A DNA stretch of 64,000 nt from Halomicrobium katesii DSM 19301 (lineage in GTDB: Archaea > Halobacteriota > Halobacteria > Halobacteriales > Haloarculaceae): positions 291,497 through 355,496 of the forward strand of contig NZ_KB905378.1 of assembly GCF_000379085.1 (NCBI RefSeq), read 5' to 3'. Made by a program: the position numbers and the translations under genes. The notes beneath the pieces are model-generated. The model was not told the origin of the DNA, made no database searches, and was given only the letters and a program-made list of their open reading frames with translations. Shown here piece by piece: positions 44,634 to 56,154 of the stretch. The number at the start of each line of letters is the position of its first letter. Position 1 is the first letter of the stretch.

Positions 44634-45562
44634 CAGTCGATCGCCTCCCGCATTCGCGGATCGAGCGCGTCCCGCATCCCGTCGCCCAGCAGATTGAATC
44701 CCAGCACCGTGACCGCGAGGAAGAGTCCGGGGAAGAAGGAGAGCCACCACCGGCCGGTCAACAGGCCGTTGTCGACGCCGCGAGAGAGCATCAGTCCCCA
44801 CGACGGCGTGCCGGCCTGAGCACCGAATCCGAGGAAAGAGAGGGCCGCGAGGTCGATGATCGCCAGTCCGAAGTTCAGCGTCGACTGGACCGTGATCGGC
44901 GCGAGCGTGTTCGGGAGGACGTGGCGCACGAGCACGCGGGGATCGGTCGCGCCCAGCGCGACCGTCGCGTCGACGTACTCGTCTTCGAGCACCGTCAGCG
45001 CAGCTCCCCGAATCACGCGAGCGAAGCGGGGCGTGTACACGAGCGTCAGGGCGGCGACGGCCCGCCAGAGACCCAGTTCCCGCGGGAAGATGGCGACCAG
45101 CGCCAGCGCCAGCAAGAGCGGCGGGAACGCCAGCAACACGTCCATCGTCCGCATCACGACGTTGTCGGTCACGTCGCCGTAGTACGCCGCGACGATGCCC
45201 AGGCCGACGCCGACCACGGTCGAGGTGCCGACCGTGATCGTGCCGAACTGGAGCGCGAGCCACGCGCCGTAGAGACAGCGCTCGTAGATGTCTCTGGCGG
45301 CCGAGTCAGTGCCGAACAGGTACTGGTCAGCCGGGCCGGTGCCGGTCCAGCCCGGCGGCGCGCGGTCCGGGACCGCCGTCCCCAGTCGCGAACTGGCGAG
45401 TGCCTGGGGATCGAGCGTGATGCGTGCGTAGAGTGCGATCGCCAGCATGCCGAGAATGATCGTCAGGCCGACGAGTGCGAGCCGGTTCGACAGGAGCTTC
45501 GAGAGGAACGGCGACGCTCGAAGCCGATCGACCGCGCCGCGCCGTCTGGTTTCGGTGCTCAT
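44633..45562 (-). CDS. dppC: Peptide ABC transporter permease DppC-like
   Basis: Inner permease of a DppBCDF-type oligopeptide importer, 309 residues. One N-terminal helix (LALVGLTIILGMLAIALYAR) with the periplasmic OppC extension (SRLGTAVPDRAPPGWTG.., YLFGTDSAARDIYER), then five more helices. The EAA loop ALTVLEDEYVDATVALGATD (coupling to the ATPase) is clear. Overlaps dppB by 4 bases. Substrate is probably peptides but could be another ligand of the Dpp/Opp class. Confidence 0.88.
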   Translation of the reverse strand: MSTETRRRGAVDRLRASPFLSKLLSNRLALVGLTIILGMLAIALYARITLDPQALASSRLGTAVPDRAPPGWTGTGPADQYLFGTDSAARDIYERCLYGAWLALQFGTITVGTSTVVGVGLGIVAAYYGDVTDNVVMRTMDVLLAFPPLLLALALVAIFPRELGLWRAVAALTLVYTPRFARVIRGAALTVLEDEYVDATVALGATDPRVLVRHVLPNTLAPITVQSTLNFGLAIIDLAALSFLGFGAQAGTPSWGLMLSRGVDNGLLTGRWWLSFFPGLFLAVTVLGFNLLGDGMRDALDPRMREAID

Positions 45563-46602
45563 TGTTGAATGCGTGGGTCGAGGTAGCCGTAGGTGATGTC
45601 GACGACGAGGTTCACGAGCGTAAACAGCAACGCGAACGTCAGCACGGTGCCCTGGACGACGGGGTAGTCCAGCGCGCCGATGGCGGTGACGATCGTCAGG
45701 CCCATCCCGTTGATGCCGAAGACCGTCTCAGTGAGGACGGCACCGCCCAGCAGCGTCCCGAACTGGATCCCGATGATCGTCACCACGGGGATCAGCGCGT
45801 TCCGGAAGCCGTGTTTCAGAACCGTGATCCGAGCGCCCTGGCCCTTCGCCCGGGCGGTGCGCATGTAGTCCTGGCGCACCACTTCCAGCATCGACGAGCG
45901 CATCATCCGCGAGATCAGCGCGGTCGAGTAGATCCCGATCACCAGCGCGGGCAAGAAGAGGTGATGCACCGCGGAGGTAAAGGCCGTCCAGTTGCCAAGC
46001 AGGAGCGAGTCGACGGTGACCAGTCCGGTCAGGGGAAGCTCTCGGCCGAGGAGGTGCCAGCTGTCGGGTAGGAACAGCGTCGAGTCGATGCGGCCGCTCG
46101 TGGGAAACCAGTCGAGATACGTCGCGAAAGCCAGGATCAGCAGCGGTCCGGACCAGAAGATCGGGACCGAGATACCCGTGAGCGCACCGATTCGGGTGAC
46201 GTGATCGGTCAGCGAATCCTGGCGGATCGCAGAGAGGATCCCCAGTGGAAGCCCGAGGAAGATGCCCGCCAGCTGGCCGAGAATCGCCAGTTCGAGTGTG
46301 ACCGGGAGCCGGTCGAGCAGGACCGATCGGACCGGTGCGCCGCGGCTGATGCTGTAGGACTGTCCGAAGTCGAATTGTGCTGCGTCCCCGAGAAAGGAGA
46401 GGTACTGTATCCACAGCGGCCGGTGGAGGCCGAGCTCTCGGCGGACCTGTTCGAGTTGCTCCGCGGAGGCTCGCTGGCCGGCGATCACTCTGGCAGGGTC
46501 GCCCGGAGCCAGATGCAGGATCGCGAAGACGACCGTCGCGACGCCGAACAGCACCGGGACGAGCAGGGCGATCCGCTTCAGGACGAACCGTATCGAGGCC
46601 AT
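45559..46602 (-). CDS. dppB: Peptide ABC transporter permease DppB-like
   Basis: Permease of 347 residues with six transmembrane helices. The OppB N-terminus (RIALLVPVLFGVATVVFAIL) and LAPGDPARVIAG are followed by IQYLSFLGDAAQFDFGQSY, a DppB signature. The EAA loop VVRQDYMRTARAKGQGARI contacts the ATPase. Gap to the solute-binding-protein gene upstream is 12 bases, so one transcript. Confidence 0.9.
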   Translation of the reverse strand: MASIRFVLKRIALLVPVLFGVATVVFAILHLAPGDPARVIAGQRASAEQLEQVRRELGLHRPLWIQYLSFLGDAAQFDFGQSYSISRGAPVRSVLLDRLPVTLELAILGQLAGIFLGLPLGILSAIRQDSLTDHVTRIGALTGISVPIFWSGPLLILAFATYLDWFPTSGRIDSTLFLPDSWHLLGRELPLTGLVTVDSLLLGNWTAFTSAVHHLFLPALVIGIYSTALISRMMRSSMLEVVRQDYMRTARAKGQGARITVLKHGFRNALIPVVTIIGIQFGTLLGGAVLTETVFGINGMGLTIVTAIGALDYPVVQGTVLTFALLFTLVNLVVDITYGYLDPRIQQ

Positions 46603-46614
46603 GTCGACTCGTGG

Positions 46615-48381
46615 TTACTGCAGTTCGACGGTGTTGAGGTACGGTCCGCCGACGGAGCTCACCGTGTAGGTGTCCTCGACGACGGCCTCGTTGATCGCCC
46701 GAAGCGTCTCGGCGTAGTCGACGAACACCCACGGAGCCTCGTCGTGGGCGAGCTGGTTGGCCTCCTGGTACATCGTATCGCGCTCGTTCGCGTCGTAGGT
46801 CGACTGAGCCTCCCGGACCAGTTCCATGTACTCGGTGTTGGCCCACGCCGAGACGTTCAGCGTGTTGTACCCGTCAGTGTCGAAGCTGATCCAGTCCTGT
46901 CCGTCCGGAACGTCGTCGAGCGGGACCTGTGGGTCGAGCAGGACGTAGAGAAAGTTGTCGGGATCGGCGTTGTCTGTGTACCACCCGAGGAAGCAGGCGT
47001 CGTGGCGGCCCTGGTCGGTGTAATCGAGATAGGGGCCGAAGTCCGAGAACTGGTTGATCTCGACAGAGAGACCGATGTCCTGCAGATCGGAACGGACCTG
47101 GTTGGCCGTCTGGACCGGACTGGGGTTGTAACCGCGCGGGTTCGAGAACGTCGCTAGCTCGAACTCGAAGCCGTCGCCGTAGCCCGCTTCCTCCAGCAGC
47201 GACCGGGCCTCGTCTTTGTCCGTCGGGTAGGGATCGAGACCGTCGTTGTGTCCCAGCACGTCCGGCGGCAGCGGCTGGGAGGCCTGGGTGGCAAAGCCCT
47301 GGTAGATCTGGTTGACGATGGCCTCGGTGTTGACCGCGAGCGAGACCGCACGCCGGACCCGGCGATCCCGGAACGGCTCCATCCGTTCCATGTTCATCGC
47401 CATGTAGCCGACGTTGATCCCGTTCTTGCGCAGTAGCGTCGCCGTGTCGCTGCTGTCGGCCCGCTGGAAGCCGTCGGAGTCGAGGTTGTCGGTGACGTGT
47501 GACGCGCCGTTGATCACGTCCTGAACGCGCGTGCTGTTCTCGGAGATGGTCTTGAAGACGACAGAGCCGACGTTCGGACCGGGACCCCAGAACGACTCGT
47601 TGGCCGTCAGGCGGATCCGGTCGTTGGGGTTGTCCAGCTGGTCGAACGCGAAGGGGCCGGTCCCGATCGGTTCGGTGCCGAGCCCGACCTGCGCGTCCGG
47701 GCTCGCGTCGAAGCTCTCGATCTGGGCCTTCGAGAGCACCGCCGCCGCGAACATCGCGAGGTTGCGCAGGAAGGGCGCGTAGCGCTGGCTCAGTTCGATC
47801 GTCAGTTCGCCGTCCTGGCTGGCGTCGACCGATTCGATCCAGTTGCCGAGCGTGAAGGGGCCGTATCCGGATCGGTTGGCGTCGCCGAGGTAGTAGTCGT
47901 ATTCGGGATCGGTAAAGCGCCGGAAGGTCGCCTCGAAGTCCTCGGCGGTGAACGGCTCACCGCTGTGGAAGGTCACGTCCTCCCGAAGCGTGAGCGTCGC
48001 CGTCGTCCCCTCCAGCGAGTAGTCGGTCGCGAGTCCGGCTTCCAGTTCGCCCCCGCTGCCGGCGGCGAACTGGATCAGCGTGTCGAAGATCTGGTTCGTC
48101 ACCTTCGCGACCTCGCCGCTCGTGGTCTGCTGGGGGTCGTAGTTCTCCGGGTGGTCCCCACGGGCGTAGACGAGCGTCTGGTCGCCGGCAGTGTCGTCGC
48201 CGCCGTCGTCACCTTCGGCGGTGGTCGCGGCCTCGTCGGTCTCCATCTGTTCATCGCCGCCCTCTGTCGGCGTCTCGTCGTCACCGTCGTCGCCGGCACA
48301 GCCGGCGAGCGTTACCGTGACGGCACCAGCACCGGCCGCCCTGAGGAAGTCGCGTCGTCCGAGTGGATCGTCAGACTGCAT
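46615..48381 (-). CDS. Peptide ABC transporter substrate-binding lipoprotein
   Basis: SBP family 5 (DppA/OppA type), 588 residues from the ATG at 48381. The Tat signal GRRDFLRAAGAG is followed by lipobox LAGC, so it is exported folded and lipid-anchored, as usual in haloarchaea. A long acidic Asp/Glu/Thr linker precedes the binding domain (LTLREDVTFHSGEPFTAEDFE is the family signature). NADPDNFLYVLLDP in the late part is also typical. Own leaderless promoter at 48405-48410; dppB and dppC follow. Confidence 0.9.
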   Translation of the reverse strand: MQSDDPLGRRDFLRAAGAGAVTVTLAGCAGDDGDDETPTEGGDEQMETDEAATTAEGDDGGDDTAGDQTLVYARGDHPENYDPQQTTSGEVAKVTNQIFDTLIQFAAGSGGELEAGLATDYSLEGTTATLTLREDVTFHSGEPFTAEDFEATFRRFTDPEYDYYLGDANRSGYGPFTLGNWIESVDASQDGELTIELSQRYAPFLRNLAMFAAAVLSKAQIESFDASPDAQVGLGTEPIGTGPFAFDQLDNPNDRIRLTANESFWGPGPNVGSVVFKTISENSTRVQDVINGASHVTDNLDSDGFQRADSSDTATLLRKNGINVGYMAMNMERMEPFRDRRVRRAVSLAVNTEAIVNQIYQGFATQASQPLPPDVLGHNDGLDPYPTDKDEARSLLEEAGYGDGFEFELATFSNPRGYNPSPVQTANQVRSDLQDIGLSVEINQFSDFGPYLDYTDQGRHDACFLGWYTDNADPDNFLYVLLDPQVPLDDVPDGQDWISFDTDGYNTLNVSAWANTEYMELVREAQSTYDANERDTMYQEANQLAHDEAPWVFVDYAETLRAINEAVVEDTYTVSSVGGPYLNTVELQ

Positions 48382-48404
48382 GCCCCAAAATGACAATAGA
48401 ACAA

Positions 48405-48410
48405 CTATAA
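48405..48410 (-). promoter_or_regulatory. TATA box of the substrate-binding-protein gene
   Basis: TTATAG on the complement, 24-29 bases before the ATG at 48381, a spacing that implies a leaderless mRNA. It allows the binding protein and permeases to be made in excess of the upstream ATPase gene. Confidence 0.5.
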
Positions 48411-48481
48411 TGGTATGTGCGGGCCGACTACCGTTCGAGTCCGATCGGTAGCGACGTAGTTACCACACGCGTACCGAGCGC

Positions 48482-51199
<2,718 letters not shown>

Positions 51200-51399
51200 C
51201 TATCAGATACTCTCCCGTGTACCGTATTACTATCGTGGCGTTTCGGACAGTAGACTCTCCCTACCAGTCGGTCACCAGAAGCGAGAGGAGTGGCTTCGAG
51301 TCGGTCGACGATCGCCCACGGTCGTGGTTGATAACTGAAACGAGGCCGGCAGCTAGCAGGCAGCGACTACTATTTGCGTGTCGCCACCACGGTCGAGCA

Positions 51400-51918
51400 A
51401 TGAGTGATCCAGCCCAGCGAGCGAACACCCCCTTCGACCGCGTCGTCGACCCGTGGGAACGGGTGATCGACGAGATGCACGCGACGGCCGAACGACACCG
51501 CGAGGACGGAAAACGGGTGATCGAGTGTCATCCCGGCGACGTGGCGACGCTCACCGGCGACCCCCGGACGGCCGCGGCGTCGACCGGCGACATCGAACCG
51601 GACCGCCGCGTCGGCCTCGACGCCGTCCTCCCGGGATCGGAGTTCGAGGCGGTTCAGGCGGTGCTGAGAGATCGGAACCCGGACCGCGTCGAGGTGTTTC
51701 GGGCGCGTGGCAACGGCCTCGTCTTCCTGTTGCTCTCGCTCTCGTGTGGCGACAGCGTCGTCTTGCTCCCGCTGTACTACGAGCGCGAAGACGCGGACGC
51801 GCTCCGATCGATCGCCCGTGACGGTGGGTTCCCGGTCCACGTCCGACCGCTGACCGACGGCGAACGCGTGCGCGTGACAGTCGACGATCCCGAGCTCTGT
51901 GTACCGTCTCGCTCGTAG
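51400..51918 (+). CDS. Haloarchaeal conserved protein of unknown function (DUF7529-like)
   Basis: Protein of 172 residues from the ATG at 51400 (MSDPAQRANTPFDRVVDPWE). An N-terminal helix region is followed by an alpha/beta domain: RVIECHPGDVATLTGDP, GLDAVLPGSEFEAVQAVL, GLVFLLLSLSCGDSVVLLP. It resembles a haloarchaeal family I associate with DUF7529. No catalytic motif. Convergent with the DUF5806 gene across palindrome B4. Confidence 0.6.
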   Translation: MSDPAQRANTPFDRVVDPWERVIDEMHATAERHREDGKRVIECHPGDVATLTGDPRTAAASTGDIEPDRRVGLDAVLPGSEFEAVQAVLRDRNPDRVEVFRARGNGLVFLLLSLSCGDSVVLLPLYYEREDADALRSIARDGGFPVHVRPLTDGERVRVTVDDPELCVPSRS

Positions 51919-51958
51919 AGCCCGTCGGGCTCCGGCCCGGGCCGGCCGGCGAGGTCTC

Positions 51959-52039
51959 ATACGGTTTATTGTAGTTGCTTACCGGTGATCGTCGCCACGG
52001 AGTAGACGATCACCGGTAAATCGCTACAATAATCCGTAT
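51959..52039. repeat. Palindromic repeat B4 (81 bp)
   Basis: Arms ATACGGTTTATTGTAGTTGC.. and ..GCTACAATAATCCGTAT with a long perfect inner stem TTACCGGTGATCGTC/GACGATCACCGGTAA. It equals B5 (57303-57383) in reverse orientation apart from a few bases. Between convergent genes, ~40 bases after the upstream stop. Confidence 0.8.
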
Positions 52040-52059
52040 CAGTCACCACCCACAGGGCA

Positions 52060-52740
52060 TCACGTCTCCTCACCAACGTCGATATCGTGGCCACACTCCG
52101 GGCAGGACACCTCGTCGTGGCGCAGCGCCGCGGAGTGTTCGCGAACGTCGCGCATTACTTCCGAGATCTGGTCTTCGGTCTCCAGCTCCTCCTCGACGCT
52201 CAGTTCGACGCCCTCGACCTCCAGCAGGAACTTCGCGACCTCCGTGGCCTCGTACATCACGTCGTCGAGTTCCTCGGCCGTGAAGAAGTCACACATCGCA
52301 CCATAGAGGAACGTCGCGCCGGCCTTGCGGACCTTCTCCTCGAAGGACGCGCGGGCCTGATTGACCGCCTGTGGCGTGTACGTGTCGGTCATGAACGGGA
52401 CCAGTTCGGGGAGGTTCTCGCCGATCTTGGTCATCTCGACGCCGGTCTCGGTCCGGAAGTCCGCACAGAGGCGGGCGATCGCCCACTCGCGGGCGGTGAC
52501 GTAGGTCCGTTCCCGCAGGAACTCGTTGGCCCGGTCGTAGGTCCCGCCGTCGATCTTCTTGAAGCGGTCGTACTTGCGTACGTCCGCCGGAACGTCCGGC
52601 TCCTGAGAGTCGCCGTCGGTAGCGTCGAGCGACTCGTCGTCGGCCGGCTCGGACCCGTCGGCCGCGTCCGGTTCGGTCGACGACGGCTCGGCTCGTGAGC
52701 GCTGTTCGTCGGTCTCGTCGGGGGACGCGCCGTCTGTCAT
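52060..52740 (-). CDS. DUF5806 family protein
   Basis: Protein of 226 residues from the ATG at 52740. A disordered acidic N-terminus (~50 residues) precedes a strongly conserved helical domain: VRKYDRFKKIDGGTYDRANEF, TYVTAREWAIARLCADFRTE, GENLPELVPFMTDTYTPQAV, GATFLYGAMCDFFTAEEL. A Cys pair CPECGHDI at the end may bind zinc. Matches DUF5806, a haloarchaeal core family of unknown function; RNA or DNA binding has been suggested by fold only. Confidence 0.8.
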   Translation of the reverse strand: MTDGASPDETDEQRSRAEPSSTEPDAADGSEPADDESLDATDGDSQEPDVPADVRKYDRFKKIDGGTYDRANEFLRERTYVTAREWAIARLCADFRTETGVEMTKIGENLPELVPFMTDTYTPQAVNQARASFEEKVRKAGATFLYGAMCDFFTAEELDDVMYEATEVAKFLLEVEGVELSVEEELETEDQISEVMRDVREHSAALRHDEVSCPECGHDIDVGEET

Positions 52741-52875
52741 GCCCCACCCTCTGTTCCGGCGGTGAAAAAGTCTGCCGGCGGCCGCCCGGGCCGCGCGGAG
52801 CCGAACACGACGCCGGGCCAGACACCGCCACCGCGGGGAGGTGGCTTTTTCACGAGTGCCCGCATTGGCCCGCCT

Positions 52876-53244
52876 ATGCACGTCCTACTCGGTGTCGGGG
52901 GCAGCGATCTCTCCTATCAGGCCCTCGACGAGACGATCGAACGCGCACGCGAGGCCGGCGACGAGGTGACCGTCGCCGTCTTCGACGGCCACGAGACAGA
53001 CGCGGGCGGAGACGAAGTCCAGGAGCGGGTCCGCGAGCGGCTCGACGAGACCGGCTTCGAGGCCGAGATCAGACGGCTCAGCGGCGATCCTGGGAGTCGA
53101 CTCGTCGACGTCGCCGAGAGCGAGGGGTTCGACCGGATCGTCCTCGGCAGCGGCGAGCGGTCGACGCTGGGCAAGATCCAGCTCGGTTCGATCGCCGAGT
53201 TCGTCCTGCTGAACGCACAGACCCCGGTGACGCTGATCCGATGA
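52876..53244 (+). CDS. Universal stress protein-like (UspA)
   Basis: Short Usp domain of 122 residues: MHVLLGVGGSDLSYQALDET, EVTVAVFDG, then FDRIVLGSGERSTLGKIQLG and NAQTPVTLIR. The late GSGxRSTLGKIxLGS segment fits the ATP-binding signature of Usp proteins. Its stop overlaps the GNAT start (ATGA), so the two are coupled. This Usp-acetyltransferase pair suggests stress-linked protein or metabolite acetylation. Confidence 0.82.
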   Translation: MHVLLGVGGSDLSYQALDETIERAREAGDEVTVAVFDGHETDAGGDEVQERVRERLDETGFEAEIRRLSGDPGSRLVDVAESEGFDRIVLGSGERSTLGKIQLGSIAEFVLLNAQTPVTLIR

Positions 53245-53765
53245 CGCGACGCTATCCAGACGAGCCGGCCGGTACGTTCCCGGCACCGCCCCGCCAGGTG
53301 ACCGACCGTGAGGGGCGATCGATCCAGTTGCGGTGTGCAGACGGGACCGACCGGACGGCGCTGATCGAGATGTACAAGCAGTTCGATCCCGCCGACCGCG
53401 CCCAGGGCATCCCGCCGGCCCGCGAGACGGCCATCGAGCGGTGGCTGGAGAACATCCTCGATACGGACCGGCACAACGTCGTCGCGAGCCACGAGGGCGA
53501 TCTGGTCGGCCACGCGACGCTGGTCCCCGACGATGACGACGGGTACGAGCTGGCGATTTTCGTCCTCTCGGCGTACCAGGGAGCGGGAATCGGGACCGAA
53601 CTCGTCGAGACGCTGCTGGGCCACGGCCAGTCCGAGGGGATCGAGCAGGTCTGGCTCACCGTCGAACGGTGGAACGACCCCGCGATCGCGCTCTACCGGA
53701 AGGTCGGCTTCGAAACGTCGAACAGCGAGCGGTTCGAGCAGGAAATGGCGATCCGGCTCGCTTGA
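53241..53765 (+). CDS. GNAT family N-acetyltransferase
   Basis: Protein of 174 residues with the GNAT fold: LRCADGTDRTALIEMYKQF, then YELAIFVLSAYQGAGIGTEL (acetyl-CoA loop QGxGIG) and VERWNDPAIALYRKVGFE. The N-terminal ~20 residues (DEPAGTFPAPPRQVTDREG) are typical of haloarchaeal members next to Usp genes. Coupled to the Usp gene. Its last codons (MAIRLA) lie inside a 41-bp tandem repeat that copies the gene end and stop downstream. Confidence 0.87.
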   Translation: MTRRYPDEPAGTFPAPPRQVTDREGRSIQLRCADGTDRTALIEMYKQFDPADRAQGIPPARETAIERWLENILDTDRHNVVASHEGDLVGHATLVPDDDDGYELAIFVLSAYQGAGIGTELVETLLGHGQSEGIEQVWLTVERWNDPAIALYRKVGFETSNSERFEQEMAIRLA

Positions 53766-53855
53766 CCCACGCCGGATCGGTGGAGATGGCGATCCGGCTC
53801 GCTTGACCCACGCCGGATCGGTGGAGATGGCGATCCGGCTCGCTTGACCCACGCC
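53745..53855. repeat. 41-bp tandem repeat, 2.7 copies
   Basis: Three units start at 53745, 53786 and 53827 (ATGGCGATCCGGCTCGCTTG, then ACCCACGCCGGATCGGTGGAG). The first unit holds the GNAT stop codon; the others repeat the last six codons and stop as non-coding sequence. The array ends at the first base of the stop codon (complement) of the convergent Usp gene. The units appear identical, so the duplication is recent or kept uniform. Confidence 0.9.
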
Positions 53856-54301
53856 TACACCGAGAGCACGGGCTGGCTGGCGTACTCGATGACGTACAGC
53901 GCGGCGCGGCCGATCGCGTCCACGGAGTCGTCGCTGCCCGGCTCGCGCGGGACGACGATGAAGTCGGCGTCGAGGTCCTCTGCCACGTCGAGAATGACGC
54001 TTCCCGGGGACTGGCGGAGCCGCGTCGGCGAGAAGCCGGCGGCGGTCGAGTGGTTCAGTCCGGCCTCGTGGCCCCGTTCGTCGAGTCGTGACTGCATCTC
54101 GGCCGCGAAGACCTGATGCCGGTCGGCGATCGCGTCGGCCTCGACCTCGTCGGCCTCGATCGCCCGGATCAGCGTCTCGTCGAGGACAAAGAGGAGGTGG
54201 ATCTCGGCGTCGTAGGCGTCGGCGATCGCCAGCGCGTACTCGACGGCCGCCTCGGACTGATTGGAGCCGTCCACCGGCGCGAGCACGAGGTCGATGTCCA
54301 T
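53855..54301 (-). CDS. Universal stress protein (UspA)
   Basis: Protein of 148 residues from the ATG at 54301 (MDIDLVLAPVDGSNQSEAAV). The ATP site looks altered late in the chain: FIVVPREPGSDDSVDAIGRA instead of G-2x-G-9x-G(S/T), so it may be a non-ATP-binding type. Divergent from the Usp gene at 54369 with a 67-base gap, convergent with the GNAT gene across the tandem repeat. Confidence 0.83.
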   Translation of the reverse strand: MDIDLVLAPVDGSNQSEAAVEYALAIADAYDAEIHLLFVLDETLIRAIEADEVEADAIADRHQVFAAEMQSRLDERGHEAGLNHSTAAGFSPTRLRQSPGSVILDVAEDLDADFIVVPREPGSDDSVDAIGRAALYVIEYASQPVLSV

Positions 54302-54368
54302 ATCGACAGGTGCCACCGGACCAGCAAAAAGCCCGCGGCTTTTTGACGCCCCCCGCGGTAGTGGTGGT

Positions 54369-54824
54369 ATGTTCGACACCGTCGTCATCGCGACGGACGG
54401 CTCCGCAACGGCCGAGCGGGCCGTCACCGCCGCGCTCGACCTCGCCGGCCAGTTCGACGCGACCGTCCACGCGCTGTACGTCGTCGACTCGGGAGAAGTC
54501 GCCGGCTCTCCGGAGGCCGTCCGCGAGGAGTTCGAGCAGGCGCTCGCGACCACCGGCGGCAAGGCGCTGACGTTCGCTCGGGAGGCCGCCGAGGCCGAGG
54601 AAGAGGAAGACGCCGTCGTCACGACCGTCCGCGAGGGCGATCCCGCCAAAGAGATCTGCCGCTACGCCGAGGAGATCGACGCCGACGTGATCGCCACCGG
54701 GACCCGTGGCCGCCACGGCGAACACGGCTACCTGCTGGGCAGCGTCGCCGAGGGCGTCGTCCGCCGGGCCGAGATACCCGTGTTGACCGTCCGCCAGCTC
54801 GAAGAGGCGACGAACGGGCTGTAG
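54369..54824 (+). CDS. Universal stress protein (UspA), ATP-binding type
   Basis: Protein of 151 residues from the ATG at 54369 (MFDTVVIATDGSATAERAV). A complete signature GTRGRHGEHGYLLGSVAEGV (G-2x-G-9x-GS) and final EIPVLTVR show an ATP-binding Usp. Third Usp gene in under 2 kb. The DHH gene follows after 43 bases on the same strand. Confidence 0.88.
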   Translation: MFDTVVIATDGSATAERAVTAALDLAGQFDATVHALYVVDSGEVAGSPEAVREEFEQALATTGGKALTFAREAAEAEEEEDAVVTTVREGDPAKEICRYAEEIDADVIATGTRGRHGEHGYLLGSVAEGVVRRAEIPVLTVRQLEEATNGL

Positions 54825-54867
54825 GCGAGACCGCGACCTTCTTTGGCCGTCGCCCGCTGGAACGGGT

Positions 54868-55947
54868 ATGGACGACTGGCTCATCGACGACGAGCGGCTC
54901 TCGCTGGAGCGGAAATCGATCCTCCCGGGGGAGGGATTCTTCCTCCCGGACTCGATCGAAGAGGAAGAGCAGGAACGCGAGGCCGCCGAGCAGATGGAAT
55001 CGTCCGAGGTCGTCGTCATCGCAGACCCGGACGCCGACGGGCTGGCCTGCGTCGCGCTCGTTCGCGAGGCGCTTGGCTCGGGATCGCTCGTCCCGGCCGG
55101 CCCGCACGAACTCGCCGAAGCGCTCGAATGGGCCGCCGAGTACGTCGACGCCGACGCCACGCTGGTGATCTGTGACCTCTGTCCCGACAGCGAGAGCGAT
55201 ATCGCTGCCCTGGATGATCTCACGGCCCGCATCGGCGACGTGCGCTGGTACGACCACCACCAGTGGGACGACGACCTCGGCGCGGCGGTCGACGACAGCG
55301 GCGTCGACCGCACCGTCGGCGACTCCGACGAGGTCTGTACCGCGGACGTGGCCCTCGCACAGCTGGAGTACAACTTCGACGACCGCTTCGCCGAACTCGC
55401 CGCCGTCACGCGAGACCACGACCTCTGGATCCGCGACGACGAGCGCAGCGACGACCTGGCGGACCTGAGCTACTGGATCGAGCCAGAGGAGTACATCGAG
55501 GCCGTCCTCGAACACGGCCCCGACCTCTCGCCGGAGTGGCACGAGTTCATCGAGGAGAAGCGCGTCGAGAAGGAGGCCCTCATCGAGAAGGCCGTCGAGC
55601 GCGCCCAGCTGCGCGACGTGGGCGAGTGGACCGTCGGCGTCACCTACGGCCGCTGCTCCCAGAACGAGGTCGCCGAGGCCCTCCGCGAGCAGGGTGCCGA
55701 CGCCGCCGTCATCGTCAAGCCCGCCGGCTCCGCCTCGATCCGGGGCACCGAGACCTTCGAGCGCTGCCACGAGGTCGCCGCCCAGGTCAACGGCGGCGGC
55801 CACCCCCGCGCCGCGGGGTGCAAGCCCGACGTGTACGAGGACATGCTCGACTACGCCCATCACTGGAGTACTCGCGGTGCGGTGGCGAAGCAGGCCATCG
55901 TGGACGCATTCAAGAGACTACCCGAAGAGCCAGAAACGGCGGAGTAG
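54868..55947 (+). CDS. DHH/DHHA1 family phosphoesterase
   Basis: Protein of 359 residues related to RecJ-like and oligoribonuclease/pAp phosphatases. Metal-binding motifs: VVIADPDADGLACV (DxD), LVICDLCPDS, RWYDHHQWDD (DHH) and TRDHDLWI. The DHHA1 domain ends in QVNGGGHPRAAGC (substrate-binding GGGH). It lacks the extra domains of RecJ. Archaeal relatives act on short RNA/DNA or cyclic dinucleotide products; which applies here is open. A hairpin terminator follows. Confidence 0.85.
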   Translation: MDDWLIDDERLSLERKSILPGEGFFLPDSIEEEEQEREAAEQMESSEVVVIADPDADGLACVALVREALGSGSLVPAGPHELAEALEWAAEYVDADATLVICDLCPDSESDIAALDDLTARIGDVRWYDHHQWDDDLGAAVDDSGVDRTVGDSDEVCTADVALAQLEYNFDDRFAELAAVTRDHDLWIRDDERSDDLADLSYWIEPEEYIEAVLEHGPDLSPEWHEFIEEKRVEKEALIEKAVERAQLRDVGEWTVGVTYGRCSQNEVAEALREQGADAAVIVKPAGSASIRGTETFERCHEVAAQVNGGGHPRAAGCKPDVYEDMLDYAHHWSTRGAVAKQAIVDAFKRLPEEPETAE

Positions 55948-55973
55948 CATACCGCGCCGGAGGCGCGGTTTCA

Positions 55974-56006
55974 CCGGCCTGAACGAAGTGAAGGCCGGCC
56001 CTTTTT
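55974..56006 (+). terminator. Hairpin and T-tract after the DHH gene
   Basis: Stem CCGGCCT/AGGCCGG (55974-55980, 55992-55998) followed by CCCTTTTT. It is 27 bases after the stop codon. A second GC-rich hairpin (CGCGCC/GGCGCG) lies just upstream. Confidence 0.5.
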
Positions 56007-56154
56007 CGCCACCGGGAGAGCGAGCTCTCTCGAACCTCACTTCGCTTCGCTCAGTGAGACCACGTTTTTCGAGGAGTGGTACGCGAGCGCAGCGAGCGCA
56101 CCCGACGCTGAAAAAGGTGGGTTTGAAGCGAGCGGGAAACGGACAGATAGTCGT

